Both the position numbers and the translations under genes were made by a program. Positions 14,000 through 22,158 of a stretch of 22,752 bases of DNA are shown here, piece after piece. The notes under the pieces are model-generated. The model saw only the letters and a list, made by a program, of their open reading frames with translations, was not told the origin of the DNA and did no database searches. The first letter of the stretch is position 1. Each line of letters opens with the position of its first letter. Source of the stretch: Chordibacter sp038110535 (GTDB lineage: Bacteria > Verrucomicrobiota > Verrucomicrobiia > Opitutales > Seribacteraceae); contig JAYNJW010000030.1 in NCBI GenBank assembly GCA_038110535.1, positions 1-22,752 on the forward strand, written 5' to 3'.

Positions 14000-15839
14000 G
14001 TCTAATCTAAACTTATTAAGGAATCGTTTCCCTGAAGTCTTGAAAAGGATTTTATCTTGCCCAAATCAAGACCCAATACACTTCAAATATCAAGGTAATC
14101 AACTATTTACCATCCGAAAGGATAAGATCTTCCCTACCTATGGTACTCAAAATAAGGAAGATTTAATCAATAAATGGTTCTCAAACCTATCTCTCAAGAA
14201 AGAATCTCTTTATGCGTTGACCGGCTTTGGCGATGGTTCTCATATTCGCCAATTCATTCAAAACACTGCTGGGGGAAATTATTTGTTCGTTACTGAAAAG
14301 GACCCCTGTTTGCTCAAGGAGACATTTTCTCGAATCGATTGCTCAGATTTCTTAGCAAATGACCGTTTTTTATTGGGTACAGGAGACTGTGACGATGCCT
14401 TTTTTAAGGACTTACAAGCTGCGGCCATGCTTGGGCTTTCTGATGTAAGCGGACTCATATTTTCACCGCTACACTCGGTAGATGAAGGTTATTATGACAA
14501 TTCTCGTAATGAAATGATTCGTCAATACCTAGTTGTAAGACCCCTGATTGAGGTGAATTTGCGCACAGGTATAAACTTACAGGAAAATACCTTCGAAAAC
14601 ATGCCACACATGGCTACATCTCCTGATGTCGGGGAACTGGCGAACCAGTTTGAGGATCTTCCATTTATTTTAGTCGGTGCCGGACCATCATTGGATGACT
14701 CAATTGATTTTCTTAAAAGTATCCAAGATAAGGCAATTATAGTAACGAGCAACAGTCCGTACAGAAAATTGATCAACTCTGGCATAAGACCTCATCTCGT
14801 TGTTACTGCAGACCCACTTGCCCCAACTCTAGCAGGTTTTCGAAATGTTTTCTTGGACGATGTCCCACTCGCATGTCCCTTCAGTGCATACCCTGAAATT
14901 GTCCGGCGCTTCTCTGGCAGAATCTTATCATGGGTAACATTTAGTCCGATCGTAGATACTTTAAAAGAGTACATGGGAGAAAAACCTGGCACTCCCATTA
15001 TGGAGCAAGGCACTGTATCTGGATGCGTGCTTGATCTCTCCAGGCTTTTGGGTTGTAAAAAAGTTATCTTTGTCGGCCAAGACATGTGCGTGCGAGCAGA
15101 TGGAAAATACTACACGGATGACTCGGCATATGCTGACTCAGGTAGCCACTTCACAAACAAAATGGATGGTCACAAATTACCTGGAAATACATTGCCTGAA
15201 GTTGTCGTTGAAGGTAGGCTATTTGTATACCTTAAAACTTTTGAAAAGTTTATATCTGAAAACCCTAATGTTACCTATAAAAACATTGCCAAGACTGGGG
15301 TTAAAATTAAAGGTGCAGACTATATAGAATATAGTGCTGCCTTAGATTGGATTGGTTCTGATTCTTCAAGCAGTATTTTTTCCAACAAAATCACCTCCCT
15401 TCTTGCACATAAAAAGAAGGAACCTTGCCTAGTCGATGCATTCTCTGGACTTCGTAATTTTTTGGAAAAGCTTTTGCATGAAACCTTGTCTTTAGCAATA
15501 AAAACCGAATTGCTTCCAGCAAAATACTCAGGCACTAACTATTCAGAGAATAAAGCTATTACAGAACTTCTAAGGCTATCAGGCAGGGTCAACAAATTGG
15601 TCGATGAAAATCCTCAATTTTGGCACATTCTTTTAGACGGAAAAACAAAAGCTGAACTTGCTATATATAAGCGTGTAATTCGAGACATAAATTTTGCCAA
15701 TAAAAATTGGGCTTTAATCCAAAAGAATAAAGAGTATTTCTGGGCACTCGCCGAGGGCTGCCATTGGTTACTCAACCTTATGGATGAAAAAATATACCCC
15801 AAAGAGGCAAGGAATCAGTTGGAGAGTGCGTTCTCGTAA
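13992..15839 (+). CDS. Maf-family flagellin glycosyltransferase (DUF115/MptE-like), 615 aa
   Basis: Motility accessory factor (Maf) proteins transfer nonulosonic acids such as pseudaminic or legionaminic acid to Ser/Thr of flagellin in the cytoplasm before export. The sequence has the DUF115 core: F-I-L-V-G-A-G-P-S-L-D-D at about residues 226-237, then T-S-N-S-P-Y-R and R-P-H-L-V-V-T-A-D-P, and later K-V-I-F-V-G-Q-D-M before a helical C-terminal domain. The N-terminal domain has L-T-G-F-G-D-G-S-H-I. I chose the GTG at 13992 because AGGAGG at 13980-13985 is six bases upstream; the TTG at 13986 touches the ribosome site and is not credible. No sugar-synthesis genes are in this window, so the donor sugar is unknown. 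Placement beside many flagellins fits the role. Confidence 0.9.
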   Translation: MLESNLNLLRNRFPEVLKRILSCPNQDPIHFKYQGNQLFTIRKDKIFPTYGTQNKEDLINKWFSNLSLKKESLYALTGFGDGSHIRQFIQNTAGGNYLFVTEKDPCLLKETFSRIDCSDFLANDRFLLGTGDCDDAFFKDLQAAAMLGLSDVSGLIFSPLHSVDEGYYDNSRNEMIRQYLVVRPLIEVNLRTGINLQENTFENMPHMATSPDVGELANQFEDLPFILVGAGPSLDDSIDFLKSIQDKAIIVTSNSPYRKLINSGIRPHLVVTADPLAPTLAGFRNVFLDDVPLACPFSAYPEIVRRFSGRILSWVTFSPIVDTLKEYMGEKPGTPIMEQGTVSGCVLDLSRLLGCKKVIFVGQDMCVRADGKYYTDDSAYADSGSHFTNKMDGHKLPGNTLPEVVVEGRLFVYLKTFEKFISENPNVTYKNIAKTGVKIKGADYIEYSAALDWIGSDSSSSIFSNKITSLLAHKKKEPCLVDAFSGLRNFLEKLLHETLSLAIKTELLPAKYSGTNYSENKAITELLRLSGRVNKLVDENPQFWHILLDGKTKAELAIYKRVIRDINFANKNWALIQKNKEYFWALAEGCHWLLNLMDEKIYPKEARNQLESAFS

Positions 15840-15854
15840 GGATGCTTATCCTCG

Positions 15855-15870
15855 TGGCACAGAAGTTGCT
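15855..15870 (+). promoter_or_regulatory. Sigma54 promoter upstream of fliD
   Basis: TGGCAC-AGAAG-TTGCT matches the -24/-12 consensus TGGCAC-N5-TTGC(A/T) exactly, with GG and GC ten bases apart. It lies in the 105-base gap after the Maf gene and 74 bases before the fliD ATG. The predicted start is near 15882. It implies RpoN and an activator of the FlrC/FleR kind elsewhere in the genome. Confidence 0.75.
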
Positions 15871-15944
15871 TAACTCGCACATGTGAGTAAGCATTTTATT
15901 ACCATCCATGAGGCCTTACACGGCTTCTTTGCGCAAACGTAATC

Positions 15945-18224
15945 ATGGGTTCTGATCTGAGATTAACAGGGCTTGCTTCAGGCATGGATTGGCAGCCTAT
16001 TGTGGATAAGTTGCTCGAGCTTGAGGCAATACCCAAGAAAAGGTTGGAAAGTCAAAAGGCTGAAAATAAAGCAAAAGTTTCGGATCTCGGCGTACTGAAG
16101 AGCCAACTCGATTCCTTAAAAAGTGCGGCGTCTAGTTTGCAGAATGAATCCCTTTTTAACGCTCGTTCCGTGCGCATCAAAACGCCAAACTCAGGATTAT
16201 CTGCAAGTGCTTCCACAGGTGCACTAACTGGGGAATTCAAAATAAAAGTTGAAACGCTGGCCACATCAACTGAAATTTCGTCTAAAAACCGTACAAGTTA
16301 TCGATTAGCTAATTCGATCGATCTGAACGACAAGTTGAGCGATTTATCTCTCCACGCCCCCATCACTCCTGGCACCTTCACAATTTCCGGAAAAACATAC
16401 AATATCAGTTCTACTGACATAACATTGCAGGAACTGATGGACCAAATTAACGCAACCGTTAGCGGGGTTGCAGGGGTGAACCCGGAGGGAGATTCGACTG
16501 GAGTAACCATATCCTACGACTCATCCTCGGACAAAATGGTCCTTGCTTCTGGTGTTTCCCAAGCGGACTCTTCCAACCTTCTGGTCCTAGGATCAACCAC
16601 AGACACATCTAATTTCCTGCAATCCATGAAGTTTTTTGGTCAGCCTGAATCAGGGGATATTTTCAGCCAATATTCTCTCGGGTCAATTGATATGACCGTT
16701 TCTCTGGCCAACGCTAATTTTGCAACTGCTTTCTCAGGATTAACCTCTGGGCTTGGCAACTTCTTCATTGGTGAAGGAGAGGGAGCTGTACGAATTGATT
16801 ACGATATTAACAACGATTCTCTTGCTGATGTGATTGATCGCGTCAACGACTCCAGTGCTAATGTTTTTATGTATTATGATCCGGTAGGAGACCGTTTTGT
16901 GGTCAGAAATGACCGGACTGGCACTCTCGGAGTAGTCATGCACGAGAGTGAAGACTGGGATACTATTTCCAGTGCGAACAAAGGTTCGGGAAACATCTTA
17001 GCACTAATGGGTCTTGCCGCCCCCAAAGGCATATCGGAGGAATATGATGCAGCCAATCTAAGCAACTACCAAAAAGGTGACTTAGTTGCTATCTCTGGAG
17101 ATGGCACATACTGGCAAGCATTGCAGGACTCGCCCACTGAAGACCCTACATCTGATAGCGATGAATGGCTACAGGTAATCGAAGGTGTAGTTCGCTCCAT
17201 GAGTTCTGAAATTGGTTCCAATTCTTCGATTCGAGTCAATGATGGCGATCTCGTCTACAGCAACAAGACAGACTTCTCTGCAGCTGAGCATGGATTTGAG
17301 GGTATATCTTTTGATATTGCCCAAGTATCTTTAGGAGCCACCATTTCTTTTCAAGTAAGTAAAGATGCATCAGCAGCTAAAAGTGCTATCGATAAACTGG
17401 TGGAAGAATTCAATGATGCCCAGGATTACATATCAAGTTTGACTACGGTTAATCAGAACGGAGATGAAGTAACTTCGAGCAGATTTACCGGCAATCAGGA
17501 AATTAGCCGATTGGGGAGCGAGTTAAGAAGGCAGTTTTTCGGAAATTCCACCCCGCACTCAGAAAGTGGAACCACCTTGGATAATTCCAATTTAACGGTC
17601 AGTTCGAATAATGCCTCCAATGATGAAATAAATGGCATCGCAACGCAATTGGGTCTGGATGGCTCGGATGATGGCTATGTGATTAAGGTTCTCAATCAAG
17701 TTCCATCTGGAGAAGTCGCTTATTTTGAGTGGGATGGTTCATCATGGAATAGTGTCAGTCCATCGTTCAGCACCTATCGGATGACCAATATAGGTTTGGA
17801 TTTTAGCGTAGGTTCAAACAACATAAAAGTGAAAGATTCCTCTTTGTTAATGGAAGAGTTGGAAAAAAACCCAGAAAGAGTGTTTGCGCTTTTTAGCGAA
17901 CCGTTGGTTGAAGATTCCTATGATTCAATAACCGAGACAAATCGTGATTTTCAGGGTATTACTCAATCTCTTACTGAGTACATCAATAACTTTCTTACTG
18001 GAGATAGCGAGACAGGTTACAAGGGTGCATACCAAGCCTTTCTTGACAGTATTGAGAGCCAGAATGAAAGAATTGATGAGAAAATTATCAACATCGATAA
18101 ATACTTGGAATCACGCGAAAAAATTCTCAGCGAAGGTTTTATGCGGATGGAAGAAATGCAGTCAAAGATGGATTCTCAAATGCAAACCCTGGAAGGGGCA
18201 TTTAATAACAATAAGAAGAAATAA
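15945..18224 (+). CDS. fliD: FliD, flagellar filament cap protein, 759 aa
   Basis: FliD forms the cap at the filament tip that folds in incoming flagellin. The N-terminus L-R-L-T-G-L-A-S-G-M-D-W with a following L-x2-L-E-x-I-P-K-K coiled segment is the FliD_N signature. The C-terminal 150 residues hold S-A-I-D-K-L-V-E-E-F-N and a long coiled coil ending E-M-Q-S-K-M-D-S-Q-M. At 759 residues it is longer than most FliD proteins. Part of the excess is a module at about residues 371-411, Y-Q-K-G-D-L-V-A-I-S-G-D-G-T-Y-W-Q-A-L followed by a Pro/Asp/Ser linker and W-L-Q-V. It resembles CBM5/12 carbohydrate-binding modules and the repeats in the large flagellin. Transcription is probably from the sigma54 site upstream. 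There is no clear ribosome site. Confidence 0.95.
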   Translation: MGSDLRLTGLASGMDWQPIVDKLLELEAIPKKRLESQKAENKAKVSDLGVLKSQLDSLKSAASSLQNESLFNARSVRIKTPNSGLSASASTGALTGEFKIKVETLATSTEISSKNRTSYRLANSIDLNDKLSDLSLHAPITPGTFTISGKTYNISSTDITLQELMDQINATVSGVAGVNPEGDSTGVTISYDSSSDKMVLASGVSQADSSNLLVLGSTTDTSNFLQSMKFFGQPESGDIFSQYSLGSIDMTVSLANANFATAFSGLTSGLGNFFIGEGEGAVRIDYDINNDSLADVIDRVNDSSANVFMYYDPVGDRFVVRNDRTGTLGVVMHESEDWDTISSANKGSGNILALMGLAAPKGISEEYDAANLSNYQKGDLVAISGDGTYWQALQDSPTEDPTSDSDEWLQVIEGVVRSMSSEIGSNSSIRVNDGDLVYSNKTDFSAAEHGFEGISFDIAQVSLGATISFQVSKDASAAKSAIDKLVEEFNDAQDYISSLTTVNQNGDEVTSSRFTGNQEISRLGSELRRQFFGNSTPHSESGTTLDNSNLTVSSNNASNDEINGIATQLGLDGSDDGYVIKVLNQVPSGEVAYFEWDGSSWNSVSPSFSTYRMTNIGLDFSVGSNNIKVKDSSLLMEELEKNPERVFALFSEPLVEDSYDSITETNRDFQGITQSLTEYINNFLTGDSETGYKGAYQAFLDSIESQNERIDEKIINIDKYLESREKILSEGFMRMEEMQSKMDSQMQTLEGAFNNNKKK

Positions 18225-18227
18225 CAA

Positions 18228-18881
18228 ATGAAGAACCTTGCCGCAACCTCTCTAGCCCTTTTCGTTTTTCTTTGCAGTAGTTGTCGAAAATTCGAACAAG
18301 AAAAAATAGTCGCCGAGGCAGAACCTTATGTTCCCAGAAACCTATACCCAGTGGAACGTTTACCAACTTATTTTAATCGTGTAGCGGTTCTGCCAAACTT
18401 CCACAGTGATTCGGCTGCTTCAATCCTGAGTTACAGTGACGATATCTTTTTGAATGAATTATCCAAAGTAGGTCTTTTTGAAGTTGTCCCCGTATCAACC
18501 GATTTCTGCAGGAAGCACTTCGGCAAGGATCGCATAAGCTCGTCTGAGTCATTACCTGATAATTTCTTGCCTCTGTTGATAGAAGAATTTGGAGCAAATG
18601 GAGTGATGTTTCTAGATCTTCACTCTTTTAACCCTTACCGCCCAATTTCACTAGGTGTGAGATCTAAATTAGTTGATTTAAAGTCAGGTGAATTTATGTG
18701 GGCTATTGATGAGTCAATTGATGCAGGTGATGCCTCAGTCATGGTTACTGCCAATGCCTATCATAGAAGCAAACATGTACAGGCAATTTCGAAAGAAACA
18801 AGTAATAGCATACTCCAATCGCCCAGGCTTTTCTGTAAGTTTGCTGCCTTTACTCTGTTTGAAACTCTGCCAAGCCGTTAA
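18228..18881 (+). CDS. Predicted lipoprotein, CsgG/LpoB-like, 217 aa
   Basis: It starts three bases after fliD and so belongs to the same transcript. The N-terminus is a signal peptide with a hydrophobic core (L-A-L-F-V-F-L) ending C-S-S-C at residues 16-19; position -3 is Cys rather than Leu, so the lipobox is acceptable but not ideal. The mature part has N-R-V-A-V-L-P-N-F near residue 50, then F-L-N-E-L-S-K-V-G-L-F-E-V-V-P-V and V-D-L-K-S-G-E-F-M-W. This is the pattern of the CsgG / LpoB / GNA1162 fold found in outer-membrane lipoproteins. In polar flagella such proteins can decorate the basal body (FlgP and FlgT types), so a role at the outer-membrane ring is plausible but inferred. Confidence 0.75.
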   Translation: MKNLAATSLALFVFLCSSCRKFEQEKIVAEAEPYVPRNLYPVERLPTYFNRVAVLPNFHSDSAASILSYSDDIFLNELSKVGLFEVVPVSTDFCRKHFGKDRISSSESLPDNFLPLLIEEFGANGVMFLDLHSFNPYRPISLGVRSKLVDLKSGEFMWAIDESIDAGDASVMVTANAYHRSKHVQAISKETSNSILQSPRLFCKFAAFTLFETLPSR

Positions 18882-18938
18882 TCATTATCTATTTGCATTA
18901 TTTCCTTAAGTGGCACAAATTAAGCTTTAAATATTGAA

Positions 18939-19238
18939 ATGGAAGGTATAAACGCAGGTAACATTATCAGAAATTCAGCCAATCAGGTTGCTTCTCAGAA
19001 TAATGTAGCCCCATCAGGCGGTATTCCCCCAACCTCCAACGCTGTTGACTCATCCCAGACAGTACAAGCTGACCTCACCGGTATTTCTCTCATCTCTGCT
19101 CAGGTTAAACAATCATCTCCTGAATTGAGACAGGATATGATTGATCGGGCAAAAGCTTTGGTTAATGATCCTAATTGGCTTAATGATAGCAATTTAGACC
19201 TGTTGGCTGACAAAATTGGTGCAGTAGAAAAAATCTAG
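18939..19238 (+). CDS. flgM: FlgM-like anti-sigma28 factor, 99 aa
   Basis: FlgM binds sigma28 (FliA) until the hook is complete, then is exported, releasing late genes such as flagellin. The N-terminal 45 residues are polar and look disordered (Asn, Ser, Pro, Gln rich), as in FlgM. From about residue 60 the helical part reads L-R-Q-D-M-I-D-R-A-K-A-L-V followed by L-D-L-L-A-D-K-I, matching the sigma28-binding FlgM end R-x3-I-x2-I-K-x2-I ... I-A-x2-L. Length fits the family. The neighbours fliD and fliS and the sigma28-like promoters in the window support it. The match is at low identity, so this is a likely rather than certain call. No ribosome site is seen. Confidence 0.7.
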   Translation: MEGINAGNIIRNSANQVASQNNVAPSGGIPPTSNAVDSSQTVQADLTGISLISAQVKQSSPELRQDMIDRAKALVNDPNWLNDSNLDLLADKIGAVEKI

Positions 19239-19247
19239 CATATTTTG

Positions 19248-19691
19248 ATGCAGTCTTACGAGAAAGTTGCCAAGTCATACAAAGCTCAGTCCGTACAGAC
19301 AGCAAGTCCAGGCAAGCTTGTCCTGATGCTCTTTGATGGCTATTTGCGCTTCACTGCCGCAGCCAAGAAATCGTGGGAAGAAGACGATATTGTAAAGAAA
19401 AACGAAGGGATTAATAATAATCTTATTCGGGCTCAAAACATTGTTACCGAATTGCAATCTTCCCTAGATATGTCAGTCCCTGGGGATTTACCGGGCACTC
19501 TCTACCGGTTGTACGACTATGTGCTTACCAATCTTCAGCAGGCCAACTTATCCAAGGAGATTACCAAAGTAGACGAAGCGGACAAAGTTATTTCTGAATT
19601 ACGGGAAGCTTGGGCAGAAATGCTCACTCAAAATCCTGAAAATCTCTCAAGCGGCGGTTCTCAGCCCGGATCAATTTCACTGCAGGCATAA
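19248..19691 (+). CDS. fliS: FliS, flagellin export chaperone, 147 aa
   Basis: FliS binds the C-terminal D0 helix of flagellin in the cytoplasm and keeps it from polymerising before export. The family signature is clear: Y-K-A-Q-S-V-Q-T-A-S-P-G-K-L-V-L-M-L-F-D-G-Y-like start (about residues 11-31), an N-N-N-L-I-R-A-Q-N-I-V-T-E-L helix, and L-Y-R-L-Y-D-Y-V-L-T-N-L. I take the ATG at 19248 over the TTG one codon earlier. The C-terminal tail past residue 130 is Gly/Ser rich and probably disordered. It is nine bases after flgM and seven before the next gene, in one transcript. A single FliS must serve several flagellins with differing C-terminal tails. Confidence 0.95.
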   Translation: MQSYEKVAKSYKAQSVQTASPGKLVLMLFDGYLRFTAAAKKSWEEDDIVKKNEGINNNLIRAQNIVTELQSSLDMSVPGDLPGTLYRLYDYVLTNLQQANLSKEITKVDEADKVISELREAWAEMLTQNPENLSSGGSQPGSISLQA

Positions 19692-19698
19692 CAGTCTT

Positions 19699-20037
19699 AT
19701 GAGTGAATTTTCTTATGAAAAATTGCTCGATGCATTGGACCTGCACCACAATATTTTGCATGCCGAAAAACAGGCAATTGCCGCTCGTGATCTTAATACA
19801 ATAGAAAATATTCTAATCCAAAAAGACAAGAGCCTCGACCTGCTTCTCTTGGCTAAAGATGGGCTTGGGTCTAGTTATCCAGCTCATGTCCAATCACGTA
19901 TTTCTTATGTTCTCAGTCTTCAGGAAACAAATATGCAAAATTTTAGAAAACTTCACATACAAGACGAAAAGTCATCTGATTCGAGCGAGAACTCCAATCC
20001 CTTATTCCGTAGGCTTAAAAAGGCATATTCACGATAA
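19699..20037 (+). CDS. FlgN/FliT-like export chaperone, 112 aa
   Basis: The product is almost entirely helical, with A-E-K-Q-A-I-A-A-R-D-L-N-T-I-E-N-I-L near residues 22-39 followed by K-D-K-S-L-D-L-L. This is the heptad pattern of FlgN and FliT, chaperones that deliver hook-associated proteins or FliD to the export gate. A location immediately after fliS, in the fliD transcript, is where FliT (the FliD chaperone) is found in many bacteria, so I favour FliT-like. The last 25 residues are polar and end basic (F-R-R-L-K-K-A-Y-S-R). Sequence identity to named families cannot be judged here. Confidence 0.6.
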   Translation: MSEFSYEKLLDALDLHHNILHAEKQAIAARDLNTIENILIQKDKSLDLLLLAKDGLGSSYPAHVQSRISYVLSLQETNMQNFRKLHIQDEKSSDSSENSNPLFRRLKKAYSR

Positions 20038-20058
20038 TTTTCTGCGGCTTTTAAATTT

Positions 20059-20095
20059 CAGCACAGTGTAAGCTGGCTTACTAGCTTGCTGTTTT
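20059..20095 (+). terminator. Likely terminator of the fliD transcript
   Basis: A hairpin with outer CAGC/GCTG and inner GTAAG-CTGG-CTTAC stems is followed by TTTT. It sits between the chaperone gene and leuC and separates flagellar from leucine-synthesis genes. Confidence 0.45.
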
Positions 20096-20105
20096 CCAAG
20101 GTTAG

Positions 20106-20111
20106 TATAAT
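20106..20111 (+). promoter_or_regulatory. leuC: Sigma70-type -10 box before leuC
   Basis: A perfect TATAAT lies 19 bases before the leuC ATG. The -35 at 17 bases distance is only AGCTTG, a poor match, so this is a suggestion. It would give a very short leader without room for a leucine attenuator peptide. Confidence 0.35.
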
Positions 20112-20130
20112 TTCTTTTTTTTGGATATTT

Positions 20131-21540
20131 ATGAAACCTAGGAGTCTCTTTGAAAAAGTGTGGGATGCCCACACCGTAAACATTCTAAGTAATGGTCAAA
20201 CCCAGTTGTTTGTTGGAAGACATTTGATCCATGAGGTAACCAGCCCTCAAGCATTTGGCATGCTACGCGAAAAAGGTTTGCCCGTTCGCTATCCGGAACG
20301 AACTTTTGCCACTGTAGACCATATTGTGCCCACCAATGAGTCTGCTGAACCATACTCGGATCCCCTCGCGGATGCGATGATTAAGGAATTACGAAAAAAT
20401 TGTGAGGAATTTGGTGTTACCTTTTTTGATGTCTCAACCGGAAAGCAAGGTATCGTTCATGTGGTTGGTCCAGAACAGGGACTGACTCAACCAGGTATGA
20501 CCATTGCCTGTGGGGATTCTCATACTTCCACTCATGGTGCATTCGGTGCGATTGCTTTTGGGATTGGCACATCTCAAGTCCGCGACCTGCTAGCCACCCA
20601 AACCATGGCACTTGGCAAACTTAAAGTTCGCAGGATTGAAGTGAACGGCAATCTAGCCCCAGGGGTTTATGCCAAGGATGTCATTTTGCATATAATTCGC
20701 AAACTTGGAGTAAACGGCGGTACCGGGTATGCATACGAGTATGCTGGTGAAGTGTTCGACCGTTTTTCCATGGAGGAGCGCATGACGGTTTGTAATATGT
20801 CCATTGAAGGAGGTGCACGGGTCGGGTATGTAAATCCTGACGATACTACCTTTGGGTACATTAAGGGTCGTCCCTATGCACCAAAAGCTGAGGACTGGGA
20901 TAAAGCAGTCGAAACTTGGCGTTCCTTTGCATCAGACAACGGATGTGATTACGACGATATTGTCCTGATTGATGCGTCAGATATTCCGCCTACAGTCACT
21001 TGGGGAATTAACCCTGGTCAAGCAATTGGTGTAAATGAGCCTATTCCTTCTCCAGACACGGTTCCTCCAGATGATCGCGGGGGCACGATTGAAGCCTTGG
21101 AATACATGAAGCTGATTCCCGGTTCTCCACTTGAAGGCACACCTATTGATGTCGCCTTTCTTGGATCATGCACCAACGGCAGGCTCTCGGACCTGGAAGA
21201 AGTCGCTAGGCATCTCAACGGGCACAAGGTAAAGGATGGGATTCATGCAATCGTGGTACCTGGTTCTCAGATTGTCAGCCAAATGGCGGTGGAGAAAGGA
21301 TTGGATAAAATTTTCACAGACGCAGGTTTTGAATGGCGAGGAGCTGGATGTTCCATGTGCCTGGCGATGAACCCAGACAAGCTCATCGGAGATCAATTAT
21401 GTGCAAGCTCCAGCAACCGAAACTTCAAGGGCAGACAGGGAAGCCCAACTGGGCGAACCATGCTGATGAGTCCTGTAATGGTTGCTGCAGCAGCAGTTAC
21501 CGGAAAAGTTTCGGACGCACGCAAAGTCTTTCAAAACTAA
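20131..21540 (+). CDS. leuC: 3-isopropylmalate dehydratase large subunit
   Basis: LeuC with LeuD interconverts 2- and 3-isopropylmalate in leucine synthesis, using a [4Fe-4S] cluster. The three cluster cysteines fall at residues 347 (S-C-T-N-G-R), 407 and 410 (G-A-G-C-S-M-C-L-A-M-N-P), the same numbers as in E. coli LeuC, which also supports the ATG at 20131 over the upstream in-frame codon at 20086. Other family blocks are K-V-W-D-A-H-T-V at the start, V-D-H-I-V-P-T-N, G-D-S-H-T-S-T-H-G-A-F-G-A-I-A-F-G-I-G-T-S and the C-terminal R-N-F-K-G-R-Q-G. At 469 residues it is of normal length. The gene is a housekeeping neighbour unrelated to the flagellar genes. Confidence 0.98.
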   Translation: MKPRSLFEKVWDAHTVNILSNGQTQLFVGRHLIHEVTSPQAFGMLREKGLPVRYPERTFATVDHIVPTNESAEPYSDPLADAMIKELRKNCEEFGVTFFDVSTGKQGIVHVVGPEQGLTQPGMTIACGDSHTSTHGAFGAIAFGIGTSQVRDLLATQTMALGKLKVRRIEVNGNLAPGVYAKDVILHIIRKLGVNGGTGYAYEYAGEVFDRFSMEERMTVCNMSIEGGARVGYVNPDDTTFGYIKGRPYAPKAEDWDKAVETWRSFASDNGCDYDDIVLIDASDIPPTVTWGINPGQAIGVNEPIPSPDTVPPDDRGGTIEALEYMKLIPGSPLEGTPIDVAFLGSCTNGRLSDLEEVARHLNGHKVKDGIHAIVVPGSQIVSQMAVEKGLDKIFTDAGFEWRGAGCSMCLAMNPDKLIGDQLCASSSNRNFKGRQGSPTGRTMLMSPVMVAAAAVTGKVSDARKVFQN

Positions 21541-21561
21541 CTTTTTCAAAACAGTAAAATC

Positions 21562-22158
21562 ATGGCACTTGCAAAAATCAAACAAGTTAGTGGCTCTGCG
21601 GTTTATGTTCCCGGAGATGACATTGATACCGACCGAATCATACCCGCCCGTTTCATGAAATGTGTAACCTTTGATGGGCTAGGGGAGTATCTTTTTTACG
21701 ATGTACGTTATGATGATCAGGGAAACAAGAAGGATCATTCGCTAAATGACGAACGCTTTACAGGATCCTCCATCATGCTCTCAGGCAAAAATTTCGGATG
21801 CGGAAGTTCCCGCGAACATGCCCCTCAGTCACTCTATCGAGCAGGATATCGTGCAATTATTGCGGGAAATTTTGCCGAAATATTTTTTGGCAATTCGATC
21901 AACCTTGGAATTCCCTGCGTCTCCATGGATGCGGAAAACCGAGCCACTCTTGCTCAGTGGATTGAAACAAATGCCGGGTGTGAAGTCATCGTTGATGTAG
22001 ATTCTCTCCAAGTAAGAGCAGGGGGCTTGGAACTGCCTTGTGATATGCGTCCAGGGGCACGGGATTCCTTATTGAATGGGGCATGGGATCCATTGGACGA
22101 GTTGTTATCTGCAAATACAGATGTTGACCAAGTCGCTCAAAAGCTTGCTTATGTGTAA
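21562..22158 (+). CDS. leuD: 3-isopropylmalate dehydratase small subunit
   Basis: LeuD is the swivelling-domain partner of LeuC. The motifs are typical: D-I-D-T-D-R-I-I-P-A-R-F near the start, N-F-G-C-G-S-S-R-E-H-A-P at about residues 77-88, which contacts substrate, and A-I-I-A-G-N-F-A-E-I-F-F-G-N-S with N-L-G-I-P. At 198 residues it is of normal length. It follows leuC by 21 bases. Its stop overlaps the next start by eight bases (ATGTGTAA), so a third gene is translationally coupled to leuCD. Confidence 0.98.
   Translation: MALAKIKQVSGSAVYVPGDDIDTDRIIPARFMKCVTFDGLGEYLFYDVRYDDQGNKKDHSLNDERFTGSSIMLSGKNFGCGSSREHAPQSLYRAGYRAIIAGNFAEIFFGNSINLGIPCVSMDAENRATLAQWIETNAGCEVIVDVDSLQVRAGGLELPCDMRPGARDSLLNGAWDPLDELLSANTDVDQVAQKLAYV

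Noticed and set aside
18911..18925. TGGCAC-N7-AAGC resembling a second sigma54 promoter before flgM
   Set aside because: GG and GC are ten bases apart, but the -12 box lacks TT before GC and the start site would fall almost on the flgM ATG. The fliD promoter already covers this transcript.
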